Numbered from the stretch's first letter, positions 49,301-60,442 are shown. The stretch: 64,000 bases of DNA from Bifidobacterium sp. ESL0763 (GCF_029433395.1 NZ_JAQTHW010000002.1:558001-622000); one strand, 5' to 3'. The notes: a model not told the origin generated them from the sequence alone. Translations and numbers: made by a program.

Positions 49301-50025
49301 AGCGTTACGCGGGCAGCGGTGCGGCGCGCTATTTCAACTCCTACGCCGAACGGGTGGTCTATAACCGCCTCTTCGCCACGCGCGACGAGCGCACCGTGCT
49401 CATCCCCGACAACCTCTTCTACGCGCATATGGAACTGGCGGACGTGCTCGCCCAGCTGCGTGGCGCGAAAGCCGCGCTGCCGCACCTCAACCAGCTGGTG
49501 GCCTACGCGCCCTCCTACCCGCTCTCGCACCTGCGCCTGGCCGTGCAGCTGGCCCGCGAGGAGGACTGGAACCCCGCCAGGGCCGCGTGCCTCAACGCCC
49601 TGCGAGTCTCGCTCGACCGTGACGACGCGGCCTACGCCTACTACCGCCTGGCCTACGCCGAATGGATGTGCGGCCGGCTCGACGTGGCCGCCGCCAGCTA
49701 CATCATGAGCGAGCACATCGCGCCCGGCAAGATCGCCTCGCTCGACAATGAGCTGCAGGAGCTCTTGGCCCGGGCCCAGTCGCAGTGCATCCTGGTGCCT
49801 ACCGGCCTCCAGTTCGCCGAGCACGTGCTCTCCGGCCACGGGCTGCCGGTCTGGCCGAACACCGAGGTGGCCGACATCGTGCGGCGGGCGGCCCGGGTGT
49901 GCGTCGACGGCGGCATGTTCGTGCCGGCCCGCACCCTGTCGGTGGCGGCCGCCCGCATGGACGACGGCGCCGACGAGGGCATGGACATGGCCCAGGCCCA
50001 GTTCCTGCGCTCGCTGAGCGCCTGA
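46393..50025 (+). CDS. Large TPR-repeat protein, function unknown
   Basis: A protein of 1210 residues without a signal peptide. The N-terminal part (about 1-585) is globular with no family I know. Residues about 590-760 are an acidic, Asp/Ala/Gly-rich linker. The C-terminal part (about 770-1210) is helical, with tetratricopeptide-like pairs at roughly 935-1130 (LKARDLLFSGQVDQAIDSLQ, AHMELADVLAQLRGAKAALP, LRLAVQLAREEDWNPARAAC, YYRLAYAEWMCGRLDVAAAS). TPR repeats usually bind proteins. It is divergent from the membrane-protein gene and 111 bases before ligA. The ATG at 46393 has no ribosome site within 12 bases. Confidence 0.78.
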   Translation: MSHFFSHARGFADSTGKHDFLSRLARVANRLNVAFGTGVGAAPAHGADGVPSDGATGRAQASIPPELRMLMSQTMRLGPMVKRRSFDFDGVPRELALGWAQLPRLGGRFFSLGVFVGRDGFCQVALADGKGRVFLGSDPEMDTHGMDAALVMGKEGEFLLHDDSRLMRGESGEGRRAHGRDVSTMQGGIVGRDMFGRMTWLASWLRHGGSYTLEQMRYRLPEDMRIDLDYRDALTIAFFAAYMLPGMDGRLIGFGAGNIFRRLNREAPLGAIRRSVRDSSEARSAGLRVSGLEDYFADLMRESGALKESTGLEAVHGAEPLHLYTSSYSGNYFFTWDDSLSLAPALEALSIEGNLNRFAAVSGWLEHNSRVGAFPIEDTVTRAEAAQMDHKLLDNPALMALDPGKDGSVRLDEPSTVSMRRLTGLAARVADGVAGHAPGADGGSGRGVRGEWVYRQSVATLLRRLKVPYRFDTEFRSNLEKGDVAVAFTMAGRTMMPTSRFDVASHEWKSLGEDERTEMSVNYNLRLGLIIAALCFGADESVGNVSIRVDSLGLEEALAQQDSAISKLIAQALGAFEHASKPNMGAGGSKADPKDGDIHGDPMRSGAMPVRAQAGPSARPMRTGEPKPEDAPDAENAKDDQGDQVSRNVQDGHEGAEDVKDGNAGGAVGSRPDAGQGSASTDNATVAGAASTTAASDDDGDPRDDGSHGADAQDDDSLDAQFEDVMRGVDLDSIAMNVPQGAQDGQEPADGETEGTDGQADDPLAVLRSGPTTKTLATVTFSRHEFMERMRDCGLDRPVETYRSFGATLDIAGFDVVSGQAKTPQFTLRDKRFSPLGSQEEPELSDQRFDPSVARVLGCGQAMGLSIQRADLMQRAVDEFHRIASDASLPSVAKAQKAMDIVDQIGDPELADLAPQVSKALIDGVDTPDLDFTMAKRLDGERLKARDLLFSGQVDQAIDSLQRAVDAMDERYAGSGAARYFNSYAERVVYNRLFATRDERTVLIPDNLFYAHMELADVLAQLRGAKAALPHLNQLVAYAPSYPLSHLRLAVQLAREEDWNPARAACLNALRVSLDRDDAAYAYYRLAYAEWMCGRLDVAAASYIMSEHIAPGKIASLDNELQELLARAQSQCILVPTGLQFAEHVLSGHGLPVWPNTEVADIVRRAARVCVDGGMFVPARTLSVAAARMDDGADEGMDMAQAQFLRSLSA

Positions 50026-50130
50026 GGCGTGCCGGCGGCCCGCGTCGCTTGCGGCGGCGACAGTCGTAAGATGGTGTGATGCCGGTCGGCGGACGGGACG
50101 CCGGCCAGAACTTCAAGCAGTACAAGGTAG

Positions 50131-52995
<2,865 letters not shown>

Positions 52996-53180
52996 ATCGC
53001 TTGGCCGCACGGATGGATGGCCGTTGCCCGAATCTCCCGTGGTGACGGGCATTGGCAGCTGACGGCCTTGCCTTCCGGCCCGCGTCCGACGACGTTGCGC
53101 GGGCCGATTCCGGCCCGGAGGTCTGGCGCGTTGCCACCGGTCACGATATGGTGGGGGAGTTGACGACAAAGGAAGTTGCG

Positions 53181-54293
53181 ATGACGGATAGCGGCACGAT
53201 CGAGCGGAACATCTACCAACGGCTGGGGCATGTCATCGACCCCGAGCTCGGCCGTTCGGTGACCGATCTGGGCATGATCACCGGCGTCGACGCCGTTCCG
53301 CGCGGCGACGGCGGTAAGGAATACGAGCTCACCGTCCACGTCGAGCTCACCGTGCCGGGATGCCCGCTCTCCAAGACCATCACCGAGCGCATCAACCAGG
53401 CCGTGCGCTCCTATCCCGATGCGCACCTGACGCCGAAGATCGAGATCGGCGCCATGAGCCGCGAGAAACTCGGCAGACTGGTCACCCAGCTCAAGGCCGA
53501 ACGCCGTCAGAATCCCTTCAACAAGCCCGGCACCAAGACCCGCATCTTCGCCATCGCCTCCGGCAAGGGCGGCGTGGGCAAGTCGTCGGTCACCGCCAAT
53601 CTCGCGGCCACCTTCTCCGCCCTGGGCTACGACACCGCCGCCATCGACGCCGACATCTATGGCTTCTCGCTGCCCGGTCTCTTCGGCGTGCACACCCGGC
53701 CCACCGACCTCAATGGCATGCTCATGCCCGTGGTCGCCTGGGGTGTCAAGATGATCTCCATCGGCATGTTCGCCGGCGCCGACCGGGCGATCCTCTGGCG
53801 AGGGCCGCGCCTGCAGCGCTCCCTCGAGCAGTTCCTCGCCGACGTGTGGTGGGGCAGCCCCGACGTGCTGCTGCTCGACCTGGCGCCGGGCACCGGCGAC
53901 ATGGCCATCTCCGTGGCGCAGGCGCTGCCCAATGCCGAATTGGTCGTCGTCACCACCCCGCAGCCCAGCGCCTCGGATGTGGCGGTGCGCAGCGGCCTGG
54001 TGGCCCTGCAGGTGCCTATGAAAGTGCGTGGCGTGGTGGAGAACATGAGCTACTTCGACCACAAGGGCGAGCGGCTGCGCATCTTCGGTGAGGGCGGGGG
54101 TCAGAGGGTCTCCGAGCAATTGACCGAGGCCCTGGGGTATGACGTGCCGCTGCTGACCCAGCTGCCGCTGCAACCCGAGATCCGCGAGATCGGCGAGGCC
54201 GGCCGCCCCGCCGTCCTCACCTCCGACGGCCACCTGGCCGACACCCCTGTCGCCGCCGCCTTCAAGGCGTTGGCGGAGGGGTTGATGGGATAG
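53181..54293 (+). CDS. mrp: Mrp/NBP35-family iron-sulfur carrier ATPase
   Basis: A P-loop ATPase of 370 residues. An N-terminal DUF59/MIP18-like domain (about 1-100, with HVIDPELGRSVTDLGMI) precedes the ATPase, whose Walker A has the ParA/MinD form GKGGVGKSS near residue 131. DADIYGFSLPGLFG and LLLDLAPGTGDM are the later switch motifs. The family transfers iron-sulfur clusters to apoproteins in the cytoplasm. The C-terminal CXXC found in many members is not visible; bacterial members vary here. The ATG at 53181 follows AAGGAAG. A palindromic element begins 2 bases after its stop. Confidence 0.9.
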   Translation: MTDSGTIERNIYQRLGHVIDPELGRSVTDLGMITGVDAVPRGDGGKEYELTVHVELTVPGCPLSKTITERINQAVRSYPDAHLTPKIEIGAMSREKLGRLVTQLKAERRQNPFNKPGTKTRIFAIASGKGGVGKSSVTANLAATFSALGYDTAAIDADIYGFSLPGLFGVHTRPTDLNGMLMPVVAWGVKMISIGMFAGADRAILWRGPRLQRSLEQFLADVWWGSPDVLLLDLAPGTGDMAISVAQALPNAELVVVTTPQPSASDVAVRSGLVALQVPMKVRGVVENMSYFDHKGERLRIFGEGGGQRVSEQLTEALGYDVPLLTQLPLQPEIREIGEAGRPAVLTSDGHLADTPVAAAFKALAEGLMG

Positions 54294-54295
54294 GT

Positions 54296-54462
54296 GGCTT
54301 ACATTTTTTCGAGCTTGCGGAAAAATGTAAGCCAAACGAACATTGAGGGAAAGTGCGCTTGTGCTTAAATTCGTTGAAATTCCAACGATTTCGGATTTTT
54401 CCTCGAAAGAAAATGTTCGTTTCGGACTTACATTTTTATTAGCTCGTCCAAAAATGTAAGTC
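54296..54462. repeat. Nested palindromic element, 167 bp
   Basis: Two hairpins bound it, at 54296-54333 and 54425-54462. Each has a 13-bp perfect stem with CTTACATTTTT and AAAAATGTAAG, and a 12-base loop sharing AGCT-N-G. Between them AAACGAACATT (54334-54344) faces AATGTTCGTTT (54412-54422), and TCGTTG/CAACGA (54371-54388) forms the centre. The element is AT-rich in a GC-rich region. The stop codon of the DUF559 gene lies in its right arm. It is the size of a MITE, but no target duplication is obvious. Confidence 0.85.
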
Positions 54463-55291
54463 ACGTATTTTGTATCAACCTCATCAGTGCGGTCTGTCTG
54501 GAGATGGCGCGCTGAATTTTTACCAGCAATTGCTCACTCGCGTGTGCCGTGCGCATGTCGGAGACCGTGACCTGAATGATCACCCATCCCAGGTCAATGA
54601 GCTGGTTCATGCGGTTCGCATCCTCTCGCATCTGCGCGATGCCTGCGTGGTAGGAGCCCTGGTATTCAAGCCCCAGTCGGATTGCCGGCAGTGCCAGATC
54701 GATGAAACGAAGGTCGCCGTGGGGCAGGGTCACTTCGAAATTCGGTTTGATGCCGCGAATGCCGTGGATGCTGAGAAAGGCCAGAAGATTGGCTTCAGCC
54801 GGTGAATCGGTTCCCTCGACGAGATGGGGCAACGCCGCCTGGCATTGCTTCCTTCCCTTGAACCTTTGATTCGCGGCGAGATATTCCTCGAAGTCATCCA
54901 GCGTGGCGACACGTCGGCGCCGGTTCTTGCTCATTAGCATGCAACCGACGGCAATCAGATCCTGCAACGGAAGAAATGGCGCGATTTGAGCCCAGGCGGC
55001 CGTCGGGGACGCCAGCCGAAAATCGCCCAGGGTATGGGTCCGTGATTGCGCTTTCCATATGTGGGCGTGCACTCCGCGCATGTTCGGCCGCTCATCTGCG
55101 CCATCCACGCATACGTGCACGTCGTCGACTGAAAGGCGGCAGTGTTCGCCAATCGGCACGCCATAGAGCCGCAGCGCGTTGGCGTATCCGACCGTCAGTG
55201 TCTTGCCGGTCCTTGCGGCGGTCTGCTGGCAGTGAAGAAACTCGTGCTCCCGCAGCCGTTGCAGGTCGTCGTTGAGGAATGAGGTGCCCAT
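54461..55291 (-). CDS. DUF559 (Vsr-like fold) protein with AbiEi-like N-terminus
   Basis: A protein of 276 residues. The C-terminal part (about 175-270) matches DUF559, a small nuclease-fold domain related to Vsr: SPAEANLLAFL, RFIDLALPAIRLGLEYQGSYH and LIDLGWVIIQVT. The usual EYDG is EYQG here; the other acidic residues remain. The N-terminal part resembles AbiEi-type antitoxin relatives in actinobacteria. No partner toxin or methylase adjoins it, so a role in defence is only a possibility. Base composition is lower in GC than neighbours and fits acquired DNA. The ATG at 55291 starts MGTSFLNDD; AATGAGG-like ribosome sites are absent. Its stop lies inside the palindromic element. Confidence 0.75.
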   Translation of the reverse strand: MGTSFLNDDLQRLREHEFLHCQQTAARTGKTLTVGYANALRLYGVPIGEHCRLSVDDVHVCVDGADERPNMRGVHAHIWKAQSRTHTLGDFRLASPTAAWAQIAPFLPLQDLIAVGCMLMSKNRRRRVATLDDFEEYLAANQRFKGRKQCQAALPHLVEGTDSPAEANLLAFLSIHGIRGIKPNFEVTLPHGDLRFIDLALPAIRLGLEYQGSYHAGIAQMREDANRMNQLIDLGWVIIQVTVSDMRTAHASEQLLVKIQRAISRQTALMRLIQNT

Positions 55292-55418
55292 GGTCCGACC
55301 ATACCGGATTACGCCCGTTTGCCGCCGTGAGAATGGCATCGATGGTCGAACGCTTTTTCGCCGCCATGCGAGAGACGTTCTCCTGGTTGGCGACACGCCG
55401 TATATGACGGAAGAAAAG

Positions 55419-55427
55419 TTATCCACA
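55419..55427. other. Single DnaA-box match
   Basis: TTATCCACA is an exact match to the DnaA-box consensus in the spacer between the DUF559 gene and glnA. Only one box is present, so this is not an origin. The rest of 55292-55538 holds a short ACATCGG/CCGATGT hairpin and no gene. Confidence 0.35.
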
Positions 55428-55538
55428 TTTCCAGGGTTTGCTACGCTGAGTCCCTTGAAACATCGGTTGCCGATGTGGCTGCGAAAAGGGAGTCCAAATC
55501 TATCATCCATCGACAGTGAGGGCTTAAGGAAAGATAAC

Positions 55539-55577
55539 AATGGTCCCGGCGGTGCGCGGGGCATCGCCGGGACCATT
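55539..55577 (-). terminator. Terminator of glnA
   Basis: A perfect 13-bp stem AATGGTCCCGGCG/CGCCGGGACCATT with a 13-base loop lies 35 bases past the glnA stop. On the minus strand it runs into TTGTTATCTTTCC. Confidence 0.8.
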
Positions 55578-55612
55578 CATTCGGGCCGTATGGCCGGCCG
55601 TGTCAGGCTCGA

Positions 55613-57049
55613 TCAGAGGTTGAAGTAGAGCTCGTACTCCAGCGGGGTCGGCGCCAGACGCTGCGCGTCGATCTCCTCGCGCTTCAGGCCGATCCAGGTC
55701 TCGATCAGGTCGCTGGTGAACACGTCGCCGGCGGTGAGGAAGTCGTTGTCCTCCTCGAGAGCGTCCATCGCCTCGTCGAGGGAGGCGGGCACGTGCTTCA
55801 TGTTCTTGAGCTCCTCCGGAGGCAGCTCGTAGACGTCCTTGTCGACCGGGGCCGGCGGCTCGATGTGGTTCAGGACACCGTCCATGCCCGCCATGAGCTG
55901 GGCCGAGAAGCCGAGGTAGGGGTTGCAGGTCGGGTCGGGCACGCGGAACTCGAGGCGTTTGGCCGCGGGCGCGGTGCCTGCGAACGGGATGCGGATCGCG
56001 GCGGAGCGGTTGCGGGCCGAGTAGACGAGGTTGGTCGGGGCCTCGTAGCCGGGCACCAGGCGCTTGTAGGAGTTGAGCGACGGGTTGGTGAAGGCCAGCA
56101 CCGAGGAGGCGTGCTTGATCAGGCCGCCGATGTACCAGCGGGCCATGTCGGAGAGGCCGCCGTAGCCGTTCTCGTCGTAGAAGAGCGGCTTGCCGTCCTT
56201 CCACAGCGACTGGTGGCAGTGCATGCCGGTGCCGTTGTCGCCGGCGATCGGCTTGGGCATGAAGGTGACGGCCTTGCCCGCCTCGAAGGCGGTCTCGTGC
56301 ACCACGTACTTGTACTTCATCAGGTCATCGGCCGCATGCTGCAGGGTGTTGAAGCGGTAGTTGATCTCCTGCTGGCCGGCGCCGCCGACCTCGTGGTGGC
56401 TGCGCTCGAGGATGAGGCCCACTTTCTGCAGGTTGGCGACCATGTCGTCGCGCAGGTCCTGGTTGTGGTCCTGCGGGGCCGGCGGGAAGTAGCCGCCCTT
56501 GACGCGGTTCTTGAAACCGATGTTGGGCGAGCCGTCCATCTCGACCTCGGCGCCGGAGTTCCAGGGCGCCTCGATGGAATCGACCTCGTAGAAGGAGCGC
56601 TGCATCGAGTTCTCGTAGCGCACGGAGTCGAAGAGGAAGAACTCGGCCTCGGGGGCGAAGCAGGCGGTGTCGGCCACGCCGGTCGACTTGATGTAGGCCT
56701 CGGCCTTGGCGGCCACCTGGCGCGGGTCGCGCGAATAGGGCTCTAGGGTGATCGGGTCCACCACGGAGTGGGCCACGACGAGGGTCTTGTGCTTGCGGAA
56801 CGGATCGACGAAAGCGGTGGAGACGTCGGGCAGGAGCTTCATGTCGGAGTTCTGGATGGCCTGGAATCCACGGATGGAGGATCCGTCGAACGGCTCGCCG
56901 TCGGTGAAGGCGTCCTTCAGGAATTCGCTGGCCGGCACCGTGAAGTGCTGTTGCACACCGATGAGATCGGTGAAGCGCACCGAGATGTACTCGATGTCTT
57001 CCGCGTTGATGAGGGCCTCGAGGTCTTCCTTGGTTTCAAGTGCAGTCAA
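55613..57049 (-). CDS. glnA: Glutamine synthetase, type I-beta
   Basis: A glutamine synthetase of 478 residues that makes glutamine from glutamate, ammonia and ATP; the active enzyme is a dodecamer. It has the beta-grasp region with [15 protein letters not shown] and DGSSIRGFQ, the ATP-binding [18 protein letters not shown], and NRSAAIRIP. The sequence [10 protein letters not shown] carries the adenylylation tyrosine (Tyr407), so activity is probably controlled by GlnE. The start codon appears to be TTG at 57049 (MTALETKED), with AAAGGAG 7 bases before; no ATG fits. A TAGACT box at 57084-57089 is the likely -10. Confidence 0.96.
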   Translation of the reverse strand: MTALETKEDLEALINAEDIEYISVRFTDLIGVQQHFTVPASEFLKDAFTDGEPFDGSSIRGFQAIQNSDMKLLPDVSTAFVDPFRKHKTLVVAHSVVDPITLEPYSRDPRQVAAKAEAYIKSTGVADTACFAPEAEFFLFDSVRYENSMQRSFYEVDSIEAPWNSGAEVEMDGSPNIGFKNRVKGGYFPPAPQDHNQDLRDDMVANLQKVGLILERSHHEVGGAGQQEINYRFNTLQHAADDLMKYKYVVHETAFEAGKAVTFMPKPIAGDNGTGMHCHQSLWKDGKPLFYDENGYGGLSDMARWYIGGLIKHASSVLAFTNPSLNSYKRLVPGYEAPTNLVYSARNRSAAIRIPFAGTAPAAKRLEFRVPDPTCNPYLGFSAQLMAGMDGVLNHIEPPAPVDKDVYELPPEELKNMKHVPASLDEAMDALEEDNDFLTAGDVFTSDLIETWIGLKREEIDAQRLAPTPLEYELYFNL

Positions 57050-57187
57050 TGGACCGCTCCTTTCGTGTTGTTCTCAATATTCAAGTCTAGGGTGATGGGT
57101 TTCGCCGGCTCGCTGATTGGGTTACGAGTATGTTTCGAAATCGGTGTCCGGCGCTCGCGCCGGCGCCTGGCAACGGGCGGATACGAC

Positions 57188-57218
57188 GAATCCCCCCGCC
57201 TTTCGACGGAGGGATTCA
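57188..57218 (-). terminator. Hairpin after the DUF4191 gene
   Basis: GAATCCC pairs with GGGATTC, continued by CCG/CGG around a short loop, 7 bases past the stop of the DUF4191 gene. There is no T-run. Confidence 0.55.
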
Positions 57219-57224
57219 TGAGGG

Positions 57225-58007
57225 TCAGCGTCCGCGCATCGCTCGACGGCTGATGTGCTGGCGGCGGGTCGGGTCCATGCCCTTGGGGATGCCGAGACCA
57301 TGCTTTTTCTGCAGGGTGCGCAGGCGCTCGTTGAGCACCTCGAGCTCGCCCTTGGTGAGCATGAAGCGGCGGCGCGGATGGATCTTGCGCATCAGGGAGA
57401 GCTTGTATTCGGTCGGCTCGTAGCTCTTGCAGCCCAGCACCTTCTTGCGCAGGTCCTTCAGACGCACCTGGCCGGCGCCGGTGCCCACGCAGATGCGGTA
57501 GACGGGGATCGAGCTGCCGGCGGTGACGCTCTTGATGGCGTGCTCCTGGCGGTCGAGCGGGCGCTTGGTGCGGCTGATCGGTCCCTCGGCGAGCAGGTAG
57601 ATGCCGTTGTAGCCGGTGCCGCGCCAGATGGCGTCCTTCGTCTTCGCGTCGATCCAGACCGGCTCCTGCGGGAAGTCATAGCCGGCCTTGTTGATGTTGC
57701 CGAGCACGCTGATGGAGGCGCCCGGACGGCCCTCGATCTTGGCGTAGCCCACCTTGTCGGCGCGGTTGGTCAGCGCCAGGGTGGCCAGCAGCACGCCGAG
57801 CATGACCGCGAGGATCATCATCAGGATCCACCAGAACCAGCTGAAGCCTAGGACCACACCGGTGACGACGCCGGCCAGCACGGGCAGCAGGAAGGCACCG
57901 GCCAGAAGCCAGGGCAGCGCCTTGTCTTCGGCATGGGTGTACTTGTAGATCTGCACCAGCTGGCGGATGGTTTGCGATCCTTTGTTAGCCTTCTTTTTCT
58001 TGGCCAT
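57225..58007 (-). CDS. DUF4191 membrane protein
   Basis: A protein of 260 residues from the actinobacterial DUF4191 family. A basic start (MAKKKKANKGS) leads to two adjacent membrane segments (about 34-57 and 60-82). The remaining part is cytoplasmic, with conserved VGYAKIEGRPGAS and a TGYNGIYLLAEGP region, and ends in a basic stretch. No function is established. The ATG at 58007 follows GAGGAAG. In actinobacteria this gene commonly sits near glnA, as it does here. Confidence 0.9.
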   Translation of the reverse strand: MAKKKKANKGSQTIRQLVQIYKYTHAEDKALPWLLAGAFLLPVLAGVVTGVVLGFSWFWWILMMILAVMLGVLLATLALTNRADKVGYAKIEGRPGASISVLGNINKAGYDFPQEPVWIDAKTKDAIWRGTGYNGIYLLAEGPISRTKRPLDRQEHAIKSVTAGSSIPVYRICVGTGAGQVRLKDLRKKVLGCKSYEPTEYKLSLMRKIHPRRRFMLTKGELEVLNERLRTLQKKHGLGIPKGMDPTRRQHISRRAMRGR

Positions 58008-58131
58008 CGGCTTCCTCACTTGCATTGCTCGACGATTGACACACAATGTCACCAATTCTAGCAGTGGTCCAGACGCGCCTGCCCGAGGTGTCGGCGTGGA
58101 TCGGCCGCGGGTCCGCGCCCGCTCTGTGGCC

Positions 58132-59676
58132 TCACCGGCTGTGCAGCGGCCTGCCGTCTGCGCGCAGCAGCGCCTCGCCCAGCGTCTCGGAGAAGGTGGG
58201 ATGCGGATGGATGAGGCGCGCGGCCTCGGATAGGGGCACATGGTTGCCGACGAGCTCCTCCGCCTCGGCGATGAGGTCGCTGGCGTCGGGGGCGAGCATG
58301 TGCACGCCCAGCACCACCGTCGTCTCCGGGTCCTCGGCGCGCCTGCCGGTGACGATGGACATGGATCCGGGCAGGCCGCTCATGCGTATGCGCGCGTTGC
58401 CCATCATCGGGTAGGCGGTCTCGCGGGCGTTGTCGATGCCGTCGCGTTCGCGCGCCTGTTCGAGGGTGAGGCCCACGCCCGCCGCCTCGGGCGTGGAGAA
58501 GACGACCGTGGGCACGGTGTCCCCGTCGACGGGCGTCGGGTCGAGCCCGGCGATCGTCTCGGCGATGACGATGCCCTGCTCGAAGGCCCGGTGCGCCAGA
58601 GCCGGTCCGGCGGTGATGTCGCCCAGGGCCCAGACGTGTTCGACGCCGGTGCGTCCGTAGTCGTCGGTTTTCACCAGGCCATTCTCATCGAGCTCCACAC
58701 CCAGGTCGGCGAGCCAGGGCTGGTCGGTGTTGGGGTCGCGGCCGATGGCGGCCAGTGCGAGGTCCGCATGGATCTTGTGCTCCTCGCCTTGCGAGGTGTA
58801 ACGGACGGTGACGCCTTGGGCGTCCGGTGACGATGGGGGATCGGCGGTCGTTTTCGCCACGGTGGCGCCGTCGCCATTGCCTTCATCACCAACATTTTCG
58901 TCGCCGTTGTTTATTAGTCCCGCAGGCAGATTGCCGGCCTGGACACCGGTGACCTGGCTGCCGGTGACGATGGCGATGCCGGCATCCTTCAGTGCCCGGG
59001 TGAGTGCGGAGGCCGTGCGGCGATGGCTGTGGGAGAGCACGCGGTTGTGGCGGATGAGCATGGTGACCTCGACGCCGGCCTGCCGCCACATCGAGGCGAA
59101 TTCCACTGCCACCGCGCCGGCGCCGATGACGACGGCCGATTTCGGGAAGCGGGCGAGCCCGAGCGCCTGTGTGGAGTCGATGAGCGCGCCGGCGAAGGGG
59201 ATGCCGGGCAGGGGTCGTGGCCGCGAGCCGGTGGCCACCACGATCTCGCCGGCCTCGATCCGTGTGGTCCCAGGATCATTTCGGTCGTCCGGCGTGCGGC
59301 CGATGACGATATGGTGCGAATCGACGACCTTCGCCTCGCCACGGAACACCGTGACGCTACGGGCGTCGAGCAGTCCCGCCAGGCCGTCGGTCATCGCCGT
59401 GACCATGTCATTCTTGAACCCGTTGAGCCTGCCGAAGTCGATGCCCTCGAGACGGGCGTCTATGCCCATGCGCCTAGCGTCGCCGAGCCGGGCGATGGCG
59501 TGGGTGGCGCCGATCAGCGCCTTGGAGGGGATGCAGCCGCGGTTGAGGCAGGTGCCGCCCAGCCTCGTCTCGCGGTTGACCAATGCCACCGAAAGCCCCA
59601 GCTGCGCCGCCCGCAGGGCCACGCTGTAGCCCCCCGGTCCGCCGCCGATGATGCCGACATCGAAATGCTCTGTCAT
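58132..59676 (-). CDS. lpdA: Dihydrolipoyl dehydrogenase-like flavoprotein
   Basis: A pyridine nucleotide-disulfide oxidoreductase of 514 residues. FAD-binding GGGPGG is near the start, the redox pair is C43/C48 in GTCLNRGCIPSKA, the NAD-binding site is VIGAGAVAVEFASMW, and the C-terminal interface HPHPTFSETL carries the catalytic His/Glu. It reoxidises dihydrolipoamide or a similar dithiol. An Asn/Gly/Asp-rich insertion lies at about residues 254-287. None of its usual E1/E2 partners are encoded nearby. The ATG at 59676 (MTEHFDVG) follows GGGGG. Confidence 0.9.
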   Translation of the reverse strand: MTEHFDVGIIGGGPGGYSVALRAAQLGLSVALVNRETRLGGTCLNRGCIPSKALIGATHAIARLGDARRMGIDARLEGIDFGRLNGFKNDMVTAMTDGLAGLLDARSVTVFRGEAKVVDSHHIVIGRTPDDRNDPGTTRIEAGEIVVATGSRPRPLPGIPFAGALIDSTQALGLARFPKSAVVIGAGAVAVEFASMWRQAGVEVTMLIRHNRVLSHSHRRTASALTRALKDAGIAIVTGSQVTGVQAGNLPAGLINNGDENVGDEGNGDGATVAKTTADPPSSPDAQGVTVRYTSQGEEHKIHADLALAAIGRDPNTDQPWLADLGVELDENGLVKTDDYGRTGVEHVWALGDITAGPALAHRAFEQGIVIAETIAGLDPTPVDGDTVPTVVFSTPEAAGVGLTLEQARERDGIDNARETAYPMMGNARIRMSGLPGSMSIVTGRRAEDPETTVVLGVHMLAPDASDLIAEAEELVGNHVPLSEAARLIHPHPTFSETLGEALLRADGRPLHSR

Positions 59677-59763
59677 AGTGCCCCCGTCCCGAACGCGCAT
59701 GCGTCATGCCATGTGCGACGCATGCCAGGTTCCATCATCGTCCACCCCGGCCCGGTATGCAAA

Positions 59764-59803
59764 CCGCCCGTGTCCCACCATCGAGAGGATGGGGCACGGG
59801 CGG
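59764..59803. terminator. Hairpin after the DUF3043 gene
   Basis: A long stem CCGCCCGTG-CCC-CCATC and its complement (one mismatch) encloses GAGAG, 18 bases past the DUF3043 stop. It may also insulate lpdA, whose start lies further on. There is no T-run. Confidence 0.7.
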
Positions 59804-59821
59804 CCGAAAGCGGAACCAGGA

Positions 59822-60442
59822 TCACCGGGGCCAGTTGCCACGCTTCTTGGACGTGGGCTTCGGCACGCGCCAGCGACGCAGCTGGATGGCGCGGCCCCAG
59901 GCGTAGGAGCAGGAGCGCGTGCCCTTGGCCACGGATTTCTCACCGTACTTGTCGATCAGCTTCTTCTTCAGCTTGTGCCACATCAGCACCACGTCGATGA
60001 TGGCGATGACGAGATAGACATAGGAGATGCCGATGATGGGCGCGTAGAGCGAGGGCCACTTGAAGGCCAGCAGCATGCCCAGGATCATCGCGCCGAAGAC
60101 GACGGGGATGAAATACTCGGCGATGTTGAAGCGCGCGTCGACGTAATCGCGGATGTAGACGCGCCACGGAATCTGCTCGGACTTGGGCATGTGGGCAAGG
60201 TCGCCGTTGCGCATCGCGTCGTACTCGCGGTCCTCACGGGCGCGCATGCGGCGCTTGTTCTCCTTGGCGTCGGCCTTGCGGTCCTTGGGCACCAGCGGGT
60301 GCAGGTTGCGGCTCTGGGCCTGCTTGCGCTTGGGGGTCGGGCGTCCCTTGCCCGCCTGTGGGTCGGCCTTGGGCGCGGATTGCTCGATGGGTTTCTGCGC
60401 CGGTTCCTGCTTCTTATCCTTGCTGAAAGGGTTCCATGTCAT
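59822..60442 (-). CDS. DUF3043 membrane protein
   Basis: A protein of 206 residues in the actinobacterial DUF3043 family. A long basic, Lys/Gln/Pro-rich cytoplasmic lead (about 1-85) precedes the conserved RRMRAREDREYDAM and two membrane segments (about 115-135 and 143-162), then a short basic end (RSCSYAWGRAIQLRRW). The function is unknown. A TAATCT box lies 6 bases before the ATG (60442) and no ribosome site is visible, so it is probably leaderless. It diverges from the M20 peptidase gene. Confidence 0.88.
   Translation of the reverse strand: MTWNPFSKDKKQEPAQKPIEQSAPKADPQAGKGRPTPKRKQAQSRNLHPLVPKDRKADAKENKRRMRAREDREYDAMRNGDLAHMPKSEQIPWRVYIRDYVDARFNIAEYFIPVVFGAMILGMLLAFKWPSLYAPIIGISYVYLVIAIIDVVLMWHKLKKKLIDKYGEKSVAKGTRSCSYAWGRAIQLRRWRVPKPTSKKRGNWPR

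Noticed and set aside
54461-55291. Restriction or toxin-antitoxin system around the DUF559 gene
   Set aside because: No methyltransferase, restriction subunit, toxin or second small gene adjoins it, so a complete system cannot be supported.
57090-57135. GlnR-type box upstream of glnA
   Set aside because: GTAAC and GAAAC occur on the minus strand, but the distance between them is about 17 bases instead of 6, so the consensus is not met.
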